DNA of 45,000 nucleotides from Tubiluchus corallicola (GCA_030141605.1 JAQGDQ010000413.1:1-45000), one strand, 5' to 3'. Shown: positions 21,591 through 32,390, counted from the first letter of the stretch. Notes: a model not told the origin generated them from the sequence alone. Program-made: numbers and translations.

Positions 21591-21960
21591 AGCATAATAA
21601 AAAAGAGGGAAAGCTTATACTGATCCAAAATGTAGAACTGTCAAATGCTTGCCTCACAATTTGCTTCACAATATATGACATAAGTTTGGGATAAGAGGTG
21701 TTACCATTTTCAGGGATGATTTGCCAGCTCCTCTTGGAAAAATGATGATCGTGATTTTCGAACCAGATTTTTTCTAAAAAAACTACTAATTCTAAACACA
21801 ATGAAGTAAACACAATTAGTTTAAAAACAGTAATTTAATCTAGAAATAAAATTATGAATTAGATCACTATAAACGCTCTGAAATTACATATAAATCTTTA
21901 TTACCCTTACAAGCCAGCGGTAACCGGTGAGGTCACGTGGCCGCGTGTCCCTCTGCCCGA
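21591..21960. other. Spacer
   Basis: No gene seen. GAGGTCACGTGGCC at about 21928 combines a nuclear-receptor half-site (AGGTCA) and an E-box (CACGTG). Confidence 0.4.
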
Positions 21961-22335
21961 GTAAAGTAAAAGCGAATGAAACAATAATTATCAAATTTGG
22001 CACAGTGATAAGTCTGGGCACGACTTAAAGAGTTGAAACCAGTTGCCTTTTGATTTAAAAGGTCAAAGGTCTAGTTGAAAAGGTCAAAAATGTTCGGTGC
22101 TGTACACACCCAATACACACCCAAGACCTGTACACACAATAAAATCAAATCAGATGAACTCATAATCACTAAATTTCACACAGAGAAAGATAGTCAGATT
22201 CTGGGCAAGACTATTGTCTGTATATAGACCATAAACTACAGCATAAGCCTTGGAAAACTATTTCTTTTGGGTCGAAAAGTCGAAGGTCACAAAGGTCAAA
22301 ACTTCACAACCTCAAAAATGTCAAACTAAATTCTC
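21961..22335 (+). repeat. Two diverged units with nuclear-receptor-like half-sites
   Basis: Unit 1 (about 21975-22095: ATTATCAAATTTGGCACAGT, TCTGGGCACGACT, AGGTCAAAGGTCT) and unit 2 (about 22160-22325: ATCACTAAATTTCACACAGA, TCTGGGCAAGACT, AGGTCACAAAGGTCA) are similar in order and phrase, so this is an old tandem duplication of a dispersed-type repeat. Each ends in direct repeats of AGGTCA: spacing 1 at 22060-22072 and spacing 3 at 22284-22298. Binding function is only inferred. Confidence 0.55.
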
Positions 22336-23440
22336 ATTTCTAGTGATTTCATATCAGGATGTGGCTCTCCACCTTTACTGAATGAATTTTTTGAAATTTG
22401 GTTACAACACCTTTTGTATACAGCACACTACAATTTGTAGTGTTACACTCACCAGCCAATAATTATTCATTAATAGCAACAAGCATAGCTAAGTTAGTAG
22501 TTGTTATATCTAGCAGCCGTGGGATAAGTAGTTAATTGGACGTTTCTAAGAAGGCAAGCTCATCTTTCTGTTTTTTCATTAAAACTTGAGATCAGAGGAA
22601 AACCAGTTATCTGCCACCATCAAATAATTTCTTCATTTTGTTTGCTCTATAAATCAAAAGTAGTATTAATAAATGAGAAAACAAATATTACGATTATCTG
22701 AGTAAGATAAATGCTAGTCGTAGTTAAGTATACCTCGTGGGAGGAAAGCACATATCGGACGATTTGTCATGATCTCATAGATCTCATGTTTTCTGTTAGT
22801 GACGAAAGGCAGGCATATCTATGACGCTGATGACTTGTCAGGAATGTTTCCTCAGCAATAATTTATTATCCTTACTCTAGAGAACTCTGATCGCGTTTAG
22901 GAGCCATTACTCGAGTTCGTAAACAACCGGGTTTGTAACCTCCTGCAATTTCCAAGTTTTTCCTGGAAAAATTGTTCAGTCAAACACGAATCGAGAAATA
23001 TTGTTCAAAATGTGTAGTAATGTAATTCTAATTTTATTTTGCATCATACTGCTTTGATATATTCTGTTTTATCTTTATGTGGTTAGTTTTTTATGCATAC
23101 ATATTGTAATTTTCGATCATTTTGACGTAATTGTAATAAACCATTCTATGTGTCCAGCTGCATAGAAATTTAGTTAAGATCGCCAACATATTGATTCGTA
23201 TAATTGCACCAGTTTTTTGTTTTTCAAGTTTTTCTGTCACATTCAAGAGGTCACTTTAATGCCTGCTTCGAACACACTGTATCATATTTCAAGGCTTGTT
23301 AAATGTTACACACTTATAATGTATAATGTTAAAAATATATCCTGACAAATAGACAAACAATATTGCAAAGTTAATAAATCACGGTTAATTGATTTGCAAT
23401 CTGAAATGAAATGAAAACAATTTTAGATGTTTACATTATC
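22336..23440. other. AT-rich spacer, no gene seen
   Basis: No supportable coding sequence. CATGATCTCATAGATCTCAT near 22768 is a short direct repeat. TATAAGGTCTATATATGG at 23442-23459 is a lone copy of the 24-bp unit that forms the array from 23750. Confidence 0.4.
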
Positions 23441-23459
23441 TATAAGGTCTATATATGGA

Positions 23460-23745
23460 CCAGTGCAGCATGCTCACTGACTCCGGCAGCTCCTACAGCT
23501 AACCTGGCGCCAAACGTGCCGCTCCGCTTTCCTTTGGACTACACCAGGGAGGAAGAGAGGGGGTTCCTGTTGTCTGGGCAACTCAGGATCTCCATACACC
23601 TTGCCCAGGCGTGCGCCCTGGAAAGGACTGCTCAGCCACAGTCGAAGCTGCAGCTCCATCAATGTGATCAATAACTGACTCTCTTGGCGCACACTCCATT
23701 GTCTTCCGAGACAGAAGGATGCCAACAAGGTCTAAATGCCCCCCC
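23460..23745. other. GC-rich segment, open on both strands
   Basis: About 285 bp with far higher G+C than its neighbours. Plus frame 23411-23674 (87 codons) and minus frame 23474-23728 (84 codons) are both open here; neither gives a domain I recognise, and openness on both strands is expected from the GC content. Abrupt borders at TATATGGACC and at the C-run suggest inserted sequence. It could be a transposon piece or a gene fragment. Confidence 0.4.
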
Positions 23746-23749
23746 CCCC

Positions 23750-24415
23750 CATTATAAGTTCAGGTCTATATGCCTCCCCATTATAAGGTCGATATGCCCA
23801 TCATTATAAGGTCTATATGCCCACCATTATAAGGCCTATATGCCCCCATTATAAGGTCTATATGCCCACCATAATAAGGCCTATATGCAAACCATTATAA
23901 GGTCTATATGCCCCCCATTATAAGGTCTATATGCCCCCATTATAAGGTCTATATGCCCCCCATTATAAGGTCTATATGCCCCCATTATAAGGTCTATATG
24001 CCCCCATTATAAGGTCTATATGCCCACCATTATAAGGTCTATATGCCCACCATTATAAGGTCTATATGCCCCCCATCATAAGGTCTATATGCCCACCATT
24101 ATAAGGTCTATATGCCGACCATTATAAGGTCTATATGCCCCCATTACCAGGTCTATATACCCTCCATTATAAGGTTTATATGCCCCCCCCCCAATTATAA
24201 GGTCTATATGCCCTCCATTATAAAGTCTATATGCCCACCATACTAAGGTCTATATGCCCACCATTATAAGGTCTATATGCCCCCCATTACCAGGTCTATA
24301 TGCCCTCCATTATAAGGTTTATATGCCCCCCAATTATAAGGTCTATATGCCCCCCATTATAAAGTCTATATGCCCCCCATTATAAAGTCTATATGCCCAC
24401 CATCATAATTGTAGA
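23750..24415 (+). repeat. 24-bp minisatellite, about 27 copies
   Basis: Unit CCATTATAAGGTCTATATGC followed by a variable C/A run (CCCC, CCACC, CCCCCC), so period ranges from about 23 to 30. Variants include AAGGCCTATATGC, AAAGTCTATATGC and CCATTACCAGGTCTATA; a longer block containing ATTACCAGG, CCTCCATTATAAGGTTTATA and CCAATTATAAGG appears twice (about 24135-24215 and 24285-24345), showing a higher-order duplication of about 150 bp. Confidence 0.93.
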
Positions 24416-25444
24416 TATATTAAAAAAAATTGATTGTATAATAAATGCAAAGTAAGTTCAAATAGTCAATGGTATGTATTACATAATTATGTTCGACAAA
24501 TATAAGGCTGATGATATGGCTCACAATCAGAAGCAATGTGAAAAATAAAATATACACAAAAAATAGAAAATAGTCAATAAACAGCGAGCATGCGCAGTAG
24601 TGACTAGCAGCACGCGCAGCTATTACCAACTCGGTTCAATTCTGATAAAAAAGTTTCCCATTCCGACATAGAACATCTTTCCTCTACTCGCGTAGGGACT
24701 TAATTATGCCTTTTGTAAATTTTATGATTATCAGTTAGCCGAGTAAGAATAATGACATCTTTAATGTCTGCAAAGGAAATGAAACCAGACACAACCAACC
24801 GAATAAATCACTGCAGGTATTCACGTTTTGGCAGCTGAAGACAATTTGGATAAATGATGCGAGGAAATATCTATTGAATTTTCACGTTTCTGATGAGAAA
24901 ATTATCTATTGAAATTCCACATTTAATCAAATTGCAAACAGTTGTTGATTACGCAATGCGATAGCGTTTATGATATATGATAGAAAATCCGTTTTCTGTT
25001 ATGTAATTATATTTTATTGAAGAATACTTCAACTCAGGAATAGGGAGATATTAAAAGCGTTGATGTCAATGGAAGTAAAAATGACGCAGTGTTTGAAAAA
25101 GAATGAGAAAATAGCTTAGAAAATATACAGCAGTCTCAAGATATTTATTTAGAAATATCAACGCTTATCAGAAACAACTTGAAACATTAGTTGTCTCTAT
25201 TCTCATCTCATTCACTCTTCTCTTTTTCTATTCATCTTTACAGCTTTCTCGCGTGTATTTTTTAATTTTCTGGTAAGAAAAGATAAGATAAGATAAATTT
25301 TGTTTAACGTCGATCATTTACATGAATAACAGTTAAAGCTCTTTATCGATCTACCTACCTATATCCACTTACTTTTATATTTAGTACTCCATTCATACTT
25401 TGTTCATGTACCTCAGTCTGTCTACCTTTCTACCTGTCTACCTA
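24416..25444. other. AT-rich spacer, no gene seen
   Basis: No domain in the short frames. AAGATAAGATAAGATAAA at about 25278 is a short tandem tract. The last 60 bp grade into CTAC words before the 39-bp array. Confidence 0.4.
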
Positions 25445-25834
25445 CCTAGATGCGTCTGGCCTATCAGCCTAGCTGCCTATATACCTAGATGCGTCTGGCC
25501 GATCAGCTTACCTGCTACCTACCTAGATGCCTTTGGCCTATCAGCCTACCCGCCTACGTACCTAAATGCGTCTGTTCAATCGGTCTACCTGCCTACGTAC
25601 CTAGATGCGTCTGGCCTATCAACCTACCTGCCTACTTACCTAGATGCGGCTGGCCTGTCAGCCTAGCTGCGTATCTACCTAGATGCGTCTGGCCTATCAG
25701 CCTACCTGCCTACGTACCTAGATGCGTCTGGCCTACCAGCCTACCTGCCTACGTACCTAGATGCGTCTGGCCTACCAGCCTACCTGCCTACGTACCTAGA
25801 TGCGTCTGGCCTATCAGCCTAGCTGCCTAACTAC
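25445..25834 (+). repeat. 39-bp minisatellite, ten copies
   Basis: Units begin CCTAGATGCGTCTGGCCTAT at 25445 and repeat at 39-bp steps to about 25834; each also contains CAGCCTACCTGCCTACGTA. Because 39 is a multiple of 3, frames stay open with 13-residue repeats (PRCVWPISLPAYV), which I do not treat as coding. A plain CTAC tetranucleotide run follows (to about 25870), suggesting the units arose inside a CTAC/CCTA microsatellite. Confidence 0.95.
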
Positions 25835-25870
25835 CTACCTATCTACCTACCTACCTACCTACCTGCCTAC

Positions 25871-26731
25871 CCACCTATCTTCTTAACCAATAACTACTTA
25901 CTACCTTTATCGGACCAAGTAGTACTCAAGATGTTTTTATCCCGCAATAAAAACGCGAGTAAATACCTTCGCATAATTAAGTGTACAGCGAACAGCTTGA
26001 CTTGAAACGGGAAACGTGCGTTAACAAAAACCGTAGACCATTAACTACAATAATTGATTATGTGCTTATGTGCGTGTAATTAATGGAATGGCGCCGAATA
26101 AAAAATTGACTCTTGAAACAGCTGCTGCAAACTTAGCAACAGTTTGACACGTCGCTACATAAATGTGTTTGTACAGGGCGGACCGAAAACACTTATCTTT
26201 CATGCAGTTGGCAAGCATTGTTTATAAATTGCCATTGTTCTTACATCATTCTAAACATTATCAGTGAACTGTGCATCTTCAGAATGAAATTTTAATTTGA
26301 AATTTTCAATGTTCCGTGCAACAAAAACAGCATTCCAAATAAGTTTTAGTGTTAAGGCCTGATATTATTTTTCTGGAGTCCCTCAAGTGACATGGCTTTC
26401 ACCATTTGTTTGACATAGTCAGCGTAAAAGAAATAGACGATAGTTTGAAAAATAGCGCAACACATGAGTGAAGGAATTGAGGTTAAATTACAGTCGCGTA
26501 TGATGTTGGAAAGCATTCAAATATCTGCTCAAATATACAGGTTCATGTATTTAGTTCCCAGCTTGATTTGGCTACTAAGTAAAATAAAGTGTATTAGTCC
26601 AGATAAAGATTGTGTTTTGTGGCGAACTTTTCCATGTGGTGAGAACATTATTAGTTCTGAAATTCTACACCAGGTGGCTACTTACAGTTGCACCCACAAA
26701 AAGTGAGTAACGGTAGATTATCAGCTCAGTC
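25871..26731. other. Spacer, no gene seen
   Basis: A plus-strand frame of 80 codons at 26464-26706 begins with ATG but has no recognisable domain. Nothing else is supportable. Confidence 0.35.
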
Positions 26732-26975
26732 AGTCGGTCGGTCGGTCGGTCAGTCAGTCAGTCAGTCAGTCAGTCAGTCAGTCAGTCAGTCAGTCAGTCA
26801 GTCAGTCAGTCAGTCAGTCAGTCAGTCAGTCAGTCAGTCAGTCAGTCAGTCAGTCAGTCAGTCAGTCAGTCAGTCAGTCAGTCAGTCAGTTAGTCAGTCC
26901 GTCAGTCAGTCAGTCAGTCAGTCAGTCAGTCAGTCAGTCAGTCAGCCAGCCGGCCAGCCAGCCAGTCAGTCAGTT
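26732..26975. repeat. CAGT tetranucleotide microsatellite
   Basis: CGGT units (26736-26750) lead into CAGT units, then CAGC/CGGC words at 26943-26962. The same ordering of variant edges occurs in the CAGT array at 12367. Confidence 0.95.
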
Positions 26976-27614
26976 AGTCAGCCAGTCAATGAGGTAGTTA
27001 ATCAGCCAGGATAGGATAGGAACATAAAAATGAATACGTCTCTCAACAGACTAGGAAAAACTGAGACTTATTCTATTTGTTTATGCCAGTTGGCGAATTG
27101 TATTATCTTCTCCAAAGTTCATTGTACGGGGAGATCTGGATAACCCCATCGCTTTCGTCAAGTGTTGGGAATTCACTTTACAGCTTAATATGGCTGGAAC
27201 TAACTTTCAAGTTGTCACACTAATTACCGATGCTCATCGTGATGTTGTGGGAAGCAGAGCATGATTAATGATCGCGCAGAAGGACGCAGCGATCAAGACT
27301 TAGCAAGAGGTTGCGTTAAGCATCGTGTTAGGCTAATGCTTACAAGCTTACAAGCTGACAGACAACCTATAAATCTCCAACACTAACTTCAATTTACAAA
27401 TCTTCGTTCTGTGCACAGCGTCGGATACCATCTCCTGACGTAAATTCAAAATCTTTATCTCGTGATAGAGCTTGACTCCTGGCAAATAGGATGCAGAGTT
27501 CCTGTAGTGTGAAGATTAGATGTTACCGCAGAGTGCGATCCTGGTGTCAAGGATTAGAGACAAGCTCATGTGGAATACATGTTGCACGTCCATAGAAACT
27601 GAGATTGTCCATAA
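26976..27614. other. Spacer, possibly decayed LINE body
   Basis: No clean frame, but it lies directly upstream of a LINE C-terminal remnant on the same strand and may contain decayed retrotransposon sequence. No other feature recognised. Confidence 0.3.
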
Positions 27615-27979
27615 GAGAATACCACAACACCATTAGATATACCAGTCAGTAAATATGACAGATTTATAGAAACAAGCGCGTTAACTCTTCTGATTGGAAG
27701 ATAATGGAAATCATTTAAATACAGGATAGGTACAACTGATTCAGATCTGTGTGTTTGCGGTTTGGGCAGTCAAACCCCCAGAACATTTAATTTTTCATTG
27801 TCCGTTACCATTTTCATTGTCCGTTACCATTTGTTAGACAAGATATAAGAGTGAATCTCGAACGCGGCTTAGAAAGTAATGACATTCGAAACATTTACAG
27901 AAAGAGAGACACTAATGTAATTAAAATGTATGTAGATATAGTAAAAGAACTTACCCAATATGATCTTATAGTAAATTGA
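27615..27979 (+). pseudogene. LINE C-terminal coding remnant with Cys/His motif
   Basis: In one frame 27615-27783 reads IPVSKYDRFIETSALTLLIG, a TAA, then KYRIGTTDSDLCVCGLGSQT. After a one-base shift in a C-run at about 27777 it continues PEHLIFHCPLP. C-x-C-G followed by TPEH-[LI]-x-[FL]-HCP is the conserved Cys/His segment downstream of the reverse transcriptase (or RNase H) domain in many animal LINEs. A 19-bp tandem duplication (TTCATTGTCCGTTACCATT twice, 27794-27831) causes a second frameshift, after which an open tail (FVRQDIRVNLERGL to VKELTQYDLIVN) ends at a TGA at 27977. Three disabling lesions make this a dead copy. Confidence 0.75.
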
Positions 27980-28205
27980 TTATACTGGCATACTGTTTAT
28001 GTAAGAATGATATCAACATAAGATTATTTATGTATGTAGAAATTGGTAATTGTGAAGATGAAGTATGAAGAATTTAATGCAAAAATTTATTTATTGTACA
28101 TAATGTGCTTTAACATTTTTGTACTTATGTGCCCTGCAAATAGAGGGCTTTTTGCATCATTCTGAAGAAGATTTTTAATAACACGAATCAAATAATAACA
28201 ATCAC
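27980..28205 (+). mobile_element. 3' untranslated part of the same LINE
   Basis: AT-rich sequence following the LINE stop codon, ending TTAATAACACGAATCAAATA, then ATAACAATC, which looks like a short A-rich tail. The boundary is approximate and inferred from context. Confidence 0.4.
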
Positions 28206-29583
28206 ATAAGAGAACATCGTAATTAATTGTAGAAAGAACTAGGAACTCTTTTTTCAGGAAAGATGACAGGGCACTTGGTAGAAATCGTTCGTCTGTTACG
28301 GCTTTTTCAAGGGTTCAATTTTTCTTTGGAGATTTTTTCTACTGAAACAACTGTCTCTTTCTGTTCTCATCAATACCGTTCACATAAGTTGAGATATTAA
28401 TAGTCCCCCAAAGTTCAGCCATGTATATATATATATATGTTGCTCATCTAAGTATGTAGGCTCATATATGTATATAGATGGGTGGCAACGCTTGATTCTC
28501 CGAAACAAAGGAGGCATATAAAATAGGCGTTGTGTAACTGTTCAAACGTGACACCTGAATTGAATCGCCAGCGACACATTTAAGTTTAGAAATTTTGAAT
28601 TTAAAATTTGCGAAATTTTTGCAGAAGTGGGCGAAAAATTTGCAGAAAGTTTTTAATTTGAAAATTTCCCAAAATATGACGCCATCAGTAGCTGTCTTCA
28701 TTGACCATAGATTACAATTTTAAGCTGTTATTTCATTTATGAAAATACTTTCATAATTATAGTAAAAATAAAAGCCGTCCTGTTTCACTTAAAATACGTA
28801 AGACTCAGTTTCCAGAATATTTCCAAAATGGCAGGATCTTGGCGGCCATCTTGATCGTTGATTTTGTATATTGATTTTCTGCTATGCACTAATCATAATA
28901 GTCATTCATATGCAAGGTTTTTCACATTGACTAGATAGATATTTTATTTCTGAAAATCAAATTTCCAACACGAAAATTACAAACTCGACGCATACCCGAT
29001 GGTTTTATCAGCGGGCACAGCTCGGGTAATGATTTCCAGATCATACTAACCATTTAACTCAACATAGCTGCACAAGGTATATACACAGATATACAAATTT
29101 AGTTGTAAACTCATGAAGCAAAAAAAACTATTTACTAAGCATTTGTACACATGTGATAAACAAATATTTTACTTATATGATAATCACAGTGATGCGGTTA
29201 TATGTCCGCTAACAAAGCTATACTATTTAATTCAAAAATCTATGCATACAGTCCGTAAATGAAATTTCCAATTGACATTAATTCTCCATCAAATAAACTT
29301 GCAATATTACTATAATTTAACGCGTATTTATTAATACTACTAAGATGCTAGAGTACCAAGTACTTGCTAAATTCAAGATGATGCTGAGATGCTGAATGTG
29401 GACATTCATTACCGTGTCATTATTTTAACAGTTCAGCTCTATCAATCACTCTCACGCAGTTAGTTTAATACACTTGTTGGCAATTAACATTAACGCTAGG
29501 CGTGTGGTAAACCAACTCACTACCAGTGTTCATTAACAACTCGCTAATGTCTTTGCTAGTTTCTTTGCGTTGCAATAATGACT
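28206..29583. other. AT-rich spacer
   Basis: No gene seen. TATATATATATAT at about 28423. CAAAATGGC (28824-28832) and GCCATCTTG (28845-28853) are inverted YY1-like words. The 79-codon minus frame at 28462-28701 has a Phe/Lys-rich, low-complexity composition and no domain. Confidence 0.4.
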
Positions 29584-29799
29584 GGTAAGAGCGGTTTCAG
29601 TCTCAATGTGGCGGATTCAGGTAAGAGCGGTTTCAGTCTCAATGTGGCGGATTCAGGTAAGAGCGGTTTCAGTCTCAATGTGGCGGATTCAGGTAAGAGC
29701 TGTTTCAGTCTCAATGTGGCGGATTCAGGTAAGAGCGGTTTCAGTCTCAATGTGGCGGATTCAGGTAAGAGCGGTTTCAGTCTCAATGTGGCGGATTCA
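29584..29799 (+). repeat. 36-bp minisatellite, six exact-length copies
   Basis: Unit GGTAAGAGCGGTTTCAGTCT followed by CAATGTGGCGGATTCA, six copies with one visible difference (GCTG for GCGG in the fourth). Every junction forms CAGGTAAGA, a near-perfect 5' splice-site sequence, and each unit also contains TTTCAG, an acceptor-like word. Three frames stay open; a plus-strand ATG at 29578 would give a 77-residue product of 12-residue repeats (GKSGFSLNVADS), with an A at -3 of the start, but there is no other support for translation. Confidence 0.95.
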
Positions 29800-30027
29800 G
29801 CTTTAGGGTAAGTTGAAGTTCGTGACGGACCGCTCCGGGCACCCCTTTGCCATTAAAAGGGCCTGTCTCACATATAGGAAGTTTTTCTATTAGACTTACA
29901 GGCACTGTTTGATTCAGCTTTAGGGTAAGTTGAAGTTCGTGACGGACCGCTCCGGGCACCCCTTTGCCATTAAAAGGGTCTGTCTCACATATAGGAAGTT
30001 TTTCTATTAGACATACAGGCACTGTTT
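29794..30027 (+). repeat. 117-bp direct duplication
   Basis: Two units beginning GATTCAGCTTTAGGGTAAGT at 29794 and 29911, with only a few differences across 117 bp. The first seven bases come from the last 36-bp unit, so the duplication happened after the 36-bp array existed at this junction. GGGTAAGT is a consensus splice-donor word. On the minus strand both units are open (39-residue repeats), probably by chance. Confidence 0.95.
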
Positions 30028-30540
30028 TTGAGACATTATCTTCGTATAACTGGCAACTTCAGAAAAGAAGCTTTTTCTGTCAGAACTATTTGAAGTCTTC
30101 AGAACCAATAGATACACTTGCCCTTTTTTTGGGTATTCATTATTTAACTACATTTTTGTTCATTTGCTGCATTTTAGTTCACTCGCTGCATTTATGATTT
30201 AACCAGATTGCTTGCATTTTTTGTTGTTGCATTCATGACTTGTTCAGTTGTTGTTTTAATTTTTAACTGCATTATTTGCTTGCTTTTTTCCATTGGTATA
30301 ATTATAATATAACTGCTTTGCGTTTTGTTTATTTGCTACACTTAAGACCTAATTACGTATTATTCACTTAACCATGTAGTCTGCCGTGCTTTATACTATT
30401 CCTAAGTTATATAGGGGTGGCTGACTCGATGACCTCCTGGTCTTTCTCTACATACTTTGCATAATTTGTTGTATTTGCGCTATAAATATTATATTAGAGA
30501 TAAATAAACCTTTTGAATTTAATTTGAATTGAATTAAATT
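30028..30540 (+). mobile_element. Probable LINE 3' untranslated end with TTGAA tail
   Basis: T-rich sequence that ends GATAAATAAACCTTTTGAAT and then TTAATTTGAATTGAATTAAA: a polyadenylation-type signal followed by a degenerate short tandem tail, the layout typical of LINE 3' ends. The 5' boundary is unknown (the visible T-rich part begins about 30160). No coding remnant was identified. Confidence 0.4.
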
Positions 30541-31560
30541 GCCATTGGAAGAGCTTTTTGCGATTTTTGCGGGAAAGAGACGAGCGCGTTCACAAGCGAT
30601 GAAAGTGGTTACTTCCACAAATAGTGCTACTTTACCTTCTGTTTATACTAAACACCATAATAAACTTAAGCCATTAGCAAAGGCATTAAACACCATGTCT
30701 GTAAATCACACTGGATTCTCAGAAAACTAAAAATGTAACTGCAGGAGCTAGTTATATTACATTACAAGTTAATATGACAAATACGATTTTGCAAAAGATT
30801 TTTTGTGAAAATCATTTAATGCTCTACAGATACTTTCGCCACTAAACGGGGTTGTCCATGCAGGCCCCTCCTCCGCCAGATGAAACAATTGCGATCTGGA
30901 TTTTCGAATTAATGCAAAAAGAGGCGTATATATTGCGTATTCATGATCATACATTGTACATACACAAACTATACATATACGTTGTATGATCATGATTTCA
31001 TCTATGTATAGCTAGCAAAATTCAACAGGTAATTTATTTAAATGATTGGTTCATTTAACCAAAAAAAAACTACAAAACTCAAAGCTCTTGTAGTAGGTGA
31101 TTTTAGAAATTATTTTACTCAGTAAAAATGTACTGAGTAGGCCAAATTGTGGGACTAGATGACTTCATAGTAAAATTATAACGAAATATTTATTTACCAT
31201 AGCTCTTTTAATACGACACACAGTCATACACCAGTTATCAACTAACATAGGATGAAATCACAACACACAACAGAAGAAAGAATACAGTGGCAATCAGAAA
31301 TTTTGTCGATGTTTGAACCCGAGTCTAAAGATTCGATACATACTCATCTGCCACAAACAAATGTCTGTTATACAGTCTGAAGAAATAAAAAAATGCTACA
31401 ACATCTCTATTAGAAATAGATGATTTTTTAAATATTCTTATGACGCTAGTGCTAGAAACATTACAACGAATCTTAGTATTAGATAGTTCGATGTTATCAA
31501 TAGAAAGTGTGGAGTTAGTCTTTGTAACAGACTTGCTATTAGTGAGAATGATATTTGTGA
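30541..31560. other. AT-rich spacer with a small hairpin
   Basis: No defended gene. ACTCAGTA-AAAATG-TACTGAGT at 31117-31138 is a perfect 8-bp stem. A minus-strand ATG frame at 31325-31564 (79 codons, Ser/Thr/Asn-rich start, aromatic end) and one at 30769-30993 have no recognisable domain. Confidence 0.35.
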
Positions 31561-31808
31561 GCATTTAAGTGAATATGATGTGTTTTTTACTTACTCCATT
31601 AGAAAGAAATGGATAGAAGTTCTTTATTGTTTTCGGTAATGCCTTGTCGATGTAATTTTTTTATAGTTTATTCATTCATTTACTTTGTGTATCACTAATT
31701 AAGTCAGAATTGTAAATATTTATAACTGTTGTATGTAACTTTTGTCCTGAATGTAATTTTGTATATATGAACCCAGAGTTTGCAATAAAGACCTAAATCA
31801 AATCAAAA
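31561..31808 (+). mobile_element. Probable LINE 3' end with AAATC tail
   Basis: Ends GTTTGCAATAAAGACCTAAA followed by TCAAATCAAAATC, a polyadenylation signal plus AAATC tandem tail, as known for several invertebrate LINE ends. No coding remnant upstream was readable. The 5' limit is approximate. Confidence 0.4.
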
Positions 31809-31856
31809 TCTGTCGTCTGCTACGTAATTCACCCGGCCAACTAGGGTGTACTTGTG

Positions 31857-32390
31857 CTGGGCCGGACTGTGACCTTTGGGGCCCCTATGTTAACAAAATT
31901 GTGAGGGCCCTCAGACAGAGCCAACGTCTAACTCACCCGCAACAGTCTCGAATATTTGTTACTTGTGATACATTTTAGCCACACTAACACAACTTCAAGT
32001 AAGCTCCTCTTTGAATAGTTTTGTCTGTGTAGTTTTTTCTTCATTGTAATGTACTGCATTGTTTATGTAACGCTTTGTAACCTGTACTTGAAATTTTAAT
32101 TGAATGCCTTGTAACTTGTAATTGCAATTTTAATTGTATGGCTTGTAAATAGTCAATAAATAAAAACAAATAAATAAACTAGAATAGCTGTCTTTTGTTT
32201 GTTGGTAAAATTATTCTTTAAGAAATATCAATATTTTACTATTTATTACAAACCAAATTAGCACATATTTCAACACAACCGTAGTGAAAAAAACAGATTT
32301 TTCTATCAAATGCTACCAAACTCGAGGACCCACAAGCTCAAGGGGTCCTAGGCTGGAGCCTATCCTACCCTATAGGACAATCCGACTCTG
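31857..32390. mobile_element. Degenerate hAT-like element (tentative)
   Basis: The left end CTGGGCCGGACTGTGACC followed by TTTGGGGCCCC and the right end GGGGTCCTAGGCTGGAGCCT, then ACAATCCGACTCTG, resemble the two ends of hAT elements with CAGGGCCGGATT termini. The terminal match is imperfect and no convincing 8-bp target duplication is visible, so the borders and the call are tentative. A further tail-like tract (CAATAAATAAAAACAAATAA at about 32154) inside suggests a nested retrotransposon end. Confidence 0.3.
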
